The notes under the pieces were generated by a model that ran no database searches, was not told the origin of the DNA, and worked only from the letters and a program-made list of their open reading frames with translations. Below are positions 59,101 to 64,000 of a stretch of DNA of 64,000 nt, piece after piece (position 1 is the first letter of the stretch; every line of letters starts with the position of its first letter). Made by a program: the position numbers and the translations under genes. The stretch comes from Terebella lapidaria (lineage: Eukaryota > Annelida > Polychaeta > Terebellida > Terebellidae): contig OX424569.1 in assembly GCA_949152475.1 (NCBI GenBank), positions 19,877,170 to 19,941,169 of the forward strand, given 5' to 3'.

Positions 59101-61478
59101 TCAAGGTCTGTTACCTGCCAATGCTGCCATGGCCAAACCAAAATTGTCCGGTAACCTATCTTAGCCTTTGGGCTAATTTTTATTTTTGCATTCTTTCCAA
59201 AAAAATTTTGACGAAAAATGGCGAATTTCTGACTTTGGCGGCCATTTTCTCGAGAACTGTTCAGCCAGTTTGAGATTTTTCTTTCAAAAGATTCCCCCCA
59301 TATACTTCTGCGATGTGTATAAGTTTCGTTGCCCTTGAATCGCCGGTCTGCGTGTGGCGGCCATTTTCATTTTGGCGATCAGTCCCAAATGGAAAATTTC
59401 CATGTTAAATTCTCCTATGCTTTATGATGGGACACATTATGCCTAATATCTCACTTAGTATTGAGATAAGAGACTGGGAATCAATTGTGGACATAGGAAA
59501 TGATATATGCTGAATATTCTCATGACCTTGAATTTGACCTTTGACCTCATTTTCAAGGTCAAAGTACAAAATGGCTAATATCTCGCTTATTATTGACCTT
59601 ACAGCCTAGGAATCAATAGTGAACATATAGGAAATGATATATGCTGAATATTCTGATGACTTTGAATTTGACCTTTGACTCCATTTTCAAGGTCAGAGAA
59701 CAAAATGGTTAATATCTCGCTTATCATCGACTTAACAGCTTAGAAATCAATTGTGGACATATAGGAAGTGATATATGCTGAATATTCTCGTGACCTTGAA
59801 TTTGACCTTTGCCCTCTTTTTCAAGGTCAAATTACAAAATTGCTAATATCTCGCTTATTATCGACTTTACAGCTTAGAAATCAATTGTGGACTATGGGAA
59901 ACAATATATACCGAATATTCTCGTGTCCTTGAATTTAATTAACATTCGACTTCATTTTCAAGGTCAAAGCACAAAATGGCTAATATGTCAGTTATCAACC
60001 TTACAGCTTAGAAATCAATTGTGGAATTATAGGAAATGATGTATGCGGAATATTCTGATGACCTTGAATTTGACCTTTAACCTCATTTCAAGGCCAGAGC
60101 ACAAAATGGCTAATATCTCGCTTATTATGGACTTTGCAGCTCAGGAATAAATTGTGGACTGATAGAGAATGCTACATGCTGAATATTGTCATAACCTTGA
60201 ATTTGCCTCTGACCTCATTTTCAAGGTCAGAACACAAAATGACCAAAATCTCGTCTGTTATCGACTTTACAGCTTAGGAATTGATTGTGGTCATATAGGA
60301 AATGATATGTTCTGAATATTCTTGTGACTCTAAAGTTGACCTTTGCATCATTTTCAAAGTCAGATCACAATATGGCTAATGTCTCACTTATTATCGACTC
60401 TACAGCTTAGGAATGAATTGTGGACATATAGGAAATGATATATGCTGAATATTCTGATGACCTTGAATTAGACCTTTGACCATGTTGACTACATTTTCAA
60501 GGTCAGAACACAAAATGGCTATCTTGCTTATTATCGACTTTACAACTTAGGAATCAATTGAGGACATCTAGGAAATTATATATGCCAAATATTCTCGTGA
60601 ACTTGAATTTGACCTTTGACCTAATTTTCAAGGTCAGAACACAAAATGGTGAAAATCATGACTTTACAACTTAGGAATCCATTGTGGATATATAAGAAAT
60701 GATATATGCTGAAAATTATGATGACCTTGAATTTGACCGTTGCCCTCATTTTCAATGTCGGAACACAAAATGGCTAATATCTCGCTTATCGACTTTACAG
60801 CTTAGGAATCAATTGTGCACATGTCGGAAATAATATACGCTGAATATTCTGACAATCTTGAATTTGGCCTTTGACCTCGTTTTCAAGATGAGAGCAAAAA
60901 ATGACTAATATCTCACTTATTATCGACTTTACAGCCTTGGATATAGATTGTGTACATATAGGATATGATGTATGCTCAATGATTTGATGAACTTCAATTT
61001 GACCTTTGACTCCATTTTCAAAGTCAGAGCACATAATGGCTAATCTCTCACTTTTTTATCGACTTTACATCTTCATGATCTTAGGAATCACTTGTGGACA
61101 TGAAGTGATATTTATCCTGACTATCCTTGTGACCTTTAGTTTGACCTTTGACCTCATTTTCAAGGTCAGGGGACAAAATGACCAATATATAAAATATAAA
61201 AACATTGTAACCTTTCTTAGCCCTTTGGCTTGTTTTACTGGTAGTTGGATGAATCAACGTTCTGAAAAAGGTGCCTGTAAGCTTCTGCACTCCTGGTGCT
61301 ATATTTAAGAATATTTGTTTCTGTTTCTGGCAAACTAACAACTAAATAGATGTTGTTATCTGACTTCATCTTTCAGTGTGATTCACACCTCGGCCATGTG
61401 TTTAATGATGGGCCCCCACCGACTGGGCTTCGATACTGCATCAACAGCGAGTCCCTAGAATTCAGTACCGACACATGA
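49952..61478 (+). CDS. Methionine-R-sulfoxide reductase B (MsrB), spliced
   Basis: Four exons (49952-50116, 50404-50480, 54499-54640, 61377-61478) join in phase to about 161 codons. The enzyme reduces methionine-R-sulfoxide in proteins, using thioredoxin-type reductants. Residues: [15 protein letters not shown] (about 39-53); zinc sites Cys72/Cys75 (CVCC) and Cys126/Cys129, the latter pair straddling an exon junction; CGWPSF (90-95); SHGM with His117; HLGHVF (132-137); and RYCIN with catalytic Cys149. Every intron has GT/AG ends. The N-terminus ([20 protein letters not shown]) looks like a possible mitochondrial presequence, but the first exon shown may instead begin at a splice acceptor (49936 or 49991) with an upstream exon outside view. 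No disabling change seen; a functional gene is likely. Confidence 0.93.
50404..50480 (+). CDS. MsrB exon b
   Basis: A 77-bp exon between 'acttcag' and CAG|gtgag. It encodes [20 protein letters not shown] and GTPLF, ends with phase 2, and carries the first zinc Cys pair. Confidence 0.92.
50520..51000 (-). repeat. AAGGC-family fragment in MsrB intron
   Basis: Reverse-oriented copy beginning 'aaatgcctttatggtttt' and containing 'gccaaattttcacaa' and 'gaagaagcctgttgatttt'. It then shows 'cccagacaaacatgtctta' pieces of the 147-bp repeat. 51001-51250 is unassigned. Confidence 0.65.
51251..53690 (-). mobile_element. LINE-C fragment in MsrB intron, 5'-truncated
   Basis: Minus-strand LINE whose 3' end has a (CTA)n tail (51251-51275) preceded by AATAAA (complement of 51275-51280). 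It keeps most of RT and the C-terminal domain but no endonuclease, so it is 5'-truncated at about 53690. Just upstream a 29-bp piece 'gactgttgagtaccgtgg...' occurs twice (53692 and 53735). 53770-54180 is unassigned. Confidence 0.88.
51370..53663 (-). pseudogene. LINE-C reverse transcriptase
   Basis: A 575-codon frame (53663-51936) includes [34 protein letters not shown] (first catalytic Asp, about 52720), [10 protein letters not shown] and [10 protein letters not shown] (catalytic Asp pair, about 52440), where YADD-type boxes usually have Tyr-Ala. A single frameshift at about 51942-51955 leads to the C-terminal 190 codons, with [11 protein letters not shown] and a Cys/His cluster [18 protein letters not shown]. 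Clade not assigned. Apart from truncation this frame is well preserved, suggesting a fairly young insertion. Confidence 0.87.
54499..54640 (+). CDS. MsrB exon c
   Basis: A 142-bp exon after 'tttgttgcag' and before CAG|gtactg. It encodes [16 protein letters not shown], a Lys/Ser loop, [13 protein letters not shown]. It begins in phase 2 and ends in phase 0, matching its neighbours. Confidence 0.95.
54641..55775 (+). repeat. TTACCGG-family copy directly after exon c
   Basis: Module 'ctgaaatttcacacaaacct...aatatttcaagaaga' begins at 54644, three bases into the intron. A 5' hairpin remnant (54692), a long (CCGT)n tract (54731-54792), the usual modules and the 3' terminus (55741) follow. Confidence 0.85.
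55776..56520 (+). repeat. Diverged TTACCGG-family copy with poly(A) run
   Basis: A 20-base A run (about 55800-55819), then 'cagttttgagatttttgttt', 'gcattttcaaatgggaagtc' and 'tgaccttgaacttgacctcgg' modules. No intact termini. Confidence 0.7.
56640..57560 (+). repeat. 134-bp satellite array, diverged
   Basis: Six to seven degenerate units with 'ggaaatgatatatgctgaat' and TTCAAGGTCA motifs. Confidence 0.82.
57590..59185 (+). repeat. TTACCGG-family copy, full length
   Basis: Preceded by a sister-subfamily 3' end (57598, 'gccggtaagctacaggtccc'). 5' hairpin at 57632, (CCGT)n at 57687-57735, two internal blocks and 3' terminus at 59148. Very close to the 47.5-49.2 kb copy. 59186-59400 holds another partial module. 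Confidence 0.88.
59400..61215 (+). repeat. 134-bp satellite array, long
   Basis: About thirteen units with unequal divergence. The leading unit is the 'ctcctatgctttatgatggg' variant; the array ends near the partial terminus 'gtaacctttcttagccc' (61207). Confidence 0.85.
61377..61478 (+). CDS. MsrB last exon
   Basis: Follows the acceptor 'catctttcag'. Encodes [33 protein letters not shown] and TGA (61476-61478), including the catalytic Cys (RYCIN) and one zinc ligand. A possible poly(A) signal AATAAA lies at 61688-61693. Confidence 0.95.
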   Translation, partial: CDSHLGHVFNDGPPPTGLRYCINSESLEFSTDT

Positions 61479-61918
61479 GTTCCACTGCATCGGGGACTTA
61501 TTCTTTGAAAATGTGGCAACAGTTTACAGCTCCTGATAAATTGTCATCAGTGGTGGACAAACTTGTGAGCTACAAGTGGTGAAAGTGATAAAAATTGCTG
61601 CTTGTATGCAAAGTTTATTGCATCACAGATTACATGGAATGGCTTCGAAACGTGAAATCCAGGTTGGAAGGTCATAGCTGATCACCAAATAAACAGTTTT
61701 ATGGGACTTACAACTTCACAGGCTGCTACAAAATCTGATCTAGCCTGCAGTATGAGTACATTACATTACTAGAATAGATTCAAGTACAAACTTTTCCACT
61801 CAATTCCGCTTCACAGTGAATGTGTTATATTTCAAACCATTTCATTTCATGCAGTTTGCGTGAACGGGATTCTCAGTGTTATGTGCAGCTTTGAGAAATT
61901 CATGGCATGAACTCGATT
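61479..61918 (+). other. MsrB 3' UTR and flank
   Basis: Unique AT-rich sequence with AATAAA at 61688-61693, the most likely poly(A) signal. No repeat family recognised until 61919. Confidence 0.5.
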
Positions 61919-64000
61919 TTTAGGTTACCGGACCTATGGTCCGATAACCTATTGGCATGGCGTTGCGTCCGTCCGTCCGTCCGTCCGTCCGTCCGTCCGG
62001 GCGGACGAGAGTATGGTTGTGTGACTAGAAAAGGCACACAACCATAAGTTGTGAGGAAATTTCTTCTTGTGTGCCTATTTTGGGGAGTTGTGTGCCTATT
62101 TTAGATAGGAAATTTAACATGTAAAAGGCACACAAGAAGGTCTCGTCCGCACGTCCGTCCGTCCGTCCAGCCGGGCAAACGGAACGGAGTTATGGGGATT
62201 TCTTAGGGGGAATAAAGCTGAAAACGCCCCACAACCACAGTTTAAGCCAAAAGTGCGGTCTTATGGGGATTTTTTCAGGACTTATGGGGAAAGTTAAGAT
62301 AGGAAATTTAACATTGGGTCCGCCCGTAACGCCCATCCGTCCGTCCGTCCGTCCGTCCGTCCGTCCGGGCAAACGGAACGGAGTTTTGGGGATTTCTTAG
62401 GGGGAATAAAGCTGAAAACGCCCCACAACCACAGTTTAAGCCAAAAGTGCGGTCTTATGGGGATTTTTTCAGGACTTATGGGGAAAGTTAAGATAGGAAA
62501 TTTAACATTGGGTCCGCCCGTAACGCCCATCCGTTCACCCGTCCGTCCGTCCGGCGTTAACATTTTTATCTTTAAAGTTAACGATCGAATCTTTCTGAAA
62601 TTTTGCACAAAAATGCCTAAAAATATATATTTTGAGAAGGAGGTATTTTTTTGTTTTCTGATTTTCGCATTTTTTTCAAAATGGCAGCCGTTTTTGTCGA
62701 AAAACGCTCAATTTTGGACTTTGACGGCCATTTTCTCAAAAACTGTCTGATCAGTTTTGAGTTTTTGGTTTCAAAAGATTCCCCTCATATACCTCTGTGA
62801 TATGTATAAGTTTGGTTGCCCTAAATCTGCCGGTTTCCGTGTGGCGGCCATTTTGAATTTTTGGCGGGTCGGCGAAAAAAAAATTTTTCGCCCCAAATCG
62901 CATTACTATCCATTTTGGGCCATTTCTAGGGCAAAAAAATTTTTTCACCCTTTGAAAAAAATTTTGGACTTAGAAAATTTTCGGCACTTTTTCCCTTCAT
63001 AATGGGAGCTGTCCGGACTGTACTCATAGAACGCTTGAAGATAGAGCTTAGAAATTGGCACTTTCAAATGGGAAGTCATATATGGCGACTTGTGTGGTGA
63101 CCTTGAATTTGACCTTGGATGACCTTGAAAGGTCAAAACAGCCATTTTTGGTTCGAAAAACGCTCAAATTTGCACCTGGTCTGTATTTTCTCAAAAACTG
63201 TCTGATCAGTTTTGAGATTTTTGCTTAAAAAGATTCCTCTTATATACCTCTGTGACGTGTATAAGTTTTGTTGCCCTTGAATCGCCGATCTCAGTGTGGC
63301 GGCCATTTTGAATTTTTGATGAGTCGGCGAAAAAATTTTTTTTCGCCCCAAATAACATTACTATCCATTTTGGGTCATTTCTAGGCAAAAAAAAATTTTC
63401 ACCCTTTGAAAAAAATTTTGATAAATAAGACTCCTCATATGTACTCCTATGATGTCTATAAATTTCGTTGCGCTTGAATCGCTCCAAGTGGGCCATTTTG
63501 GCCCAAACTCGGCCCAAATGGGACTTTCCCATGTTAAATTCTCCTATGCTTTATAATGGGACACATTGTGCCTAATATCTCACTTGATATTGAGATTAGA
63601 GACTAGGAATCAATTGTGGACATATAGGAAATGATATATGCTGAATATTCTCGTGACCTCAGTTTCAAGGTCAGAGCACAAAATGGCTTATATCTCGCTT
63701 ATTATCGACTCTACAGCTTAGGAATCAATTGTGGACATATAGGAAATAATATATGCTGAATATTCTCGTGACCTTGAATTTGACCTCTGATCTCAGTTTC
63801 AAGGTCAGAGCACAAAATGGCTTATATCTCGCTTATTATCGACTCTACAGCTTAGGAATCAATTGTGGACATATAGGAAATGATATATGCTGAATATTCT
63901 GATGACCTTGAATTTGACCTTCGACCTCATTTTCAAGGTCACAGGACAAAATGGCTAATATCTCGCTTGTTATCGACTTTACAGCTTAGCAATCAATTAT
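61919..64000 (+). repeat. TTACCGG-family copy with nested inserts, then satellite, to window end
   Basis: 5' hairpin at 61922, (CCGT)n tract, 150-bp insert (62001-62150), CCGT again, two tandem 195-bp inserts ('cgggcaaacggaacggagtt' at 62172 and 62366), standard modules, then from 63540 the 134-bp satellite, cut by the window edge. Confidence 0.85.
62001..62150. mobile_element. 150-bp MITE-like insert in a (CCGT)n tract, copy 2
   Basis: Same 10-bp inverted ends and, by eye, the same sequence throughout as 47557-47706. Confidence 0.8.

Overview
This window is animal nuclear DNA, most likely from a repeat-rich marine invertebrate (a mollusc or similar lophotrochozoan is my guess; nothing here fixes the phylum). 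The evidence is spliced exons with GT/AG boundaries, three separate non-LTR retrotransposons, a Ty3/Gypsy-type LTR retrotransposon, a pogo-like DNA transposon, foldback elements and satellite arrays. I see no prokaryotic operons, rRNA or convincing tRNA genes.

Layout. (1) 1-1955: two partial copies of a hairpin-ended repeat family (called the TTACCGG family here) and a GC-rich insert. (2) 1962-27222: a nested transposon stack. LINE-A (minus strand) is split by a 21,031-bp LTR retrotransposon (3692-24722) with 589-bp LTRs and a 4-bp CATA target duplication. The LTR element was in turn hit by LINE-B (about 5149-10150, minus strand, inside gag), by a pogo-like transposon (14614-about 16805, inside reverse transcriptase) and by a 1,036-bp tandem duplication of its protease region. 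Behind pol it carries an unrecognised frameshifted reading frame (about 20902-23482). (3) 27224-34910: inverted-repeat elements, including a 3.3-kb foldback element made of 90-bp minisatellite units in opposite orientations and a second inverted pair of about 21-bp minisatellites. (4) 36228-64000: mostly copies of the TTACCGG family, interleaved with a 134-bp satellite full of nuclear-receptor-type AGGTCA motifs, a 147-bp repeat, (CCGT)n tracts and small inserts. (5) Embedded in that desert is the only host gene I can recognise: a methionine-R-sulfoxide reductase (MsrB), plus strand, four coding exons (about 49952-50116, 50404-50480, 54499-54640, 61377-61478). Its introns hold a LINE-C fragment and about 6.7 kb of the repeat family.

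The most unusual coding content is LINE-B ORF1, which joins a coiled coil, an IMPACT/YigZ-type (UPF0029) domain, an SGNH-hydrolase-like domain and CCHC zinc knuckles in one protein, followed in the same reading frame by the endonuclease/reverse transcriptase ORF after two amber codons. All the autonomous elements carry visible disabling lesions. All identifications were made by eye from motifs; no database search was run.
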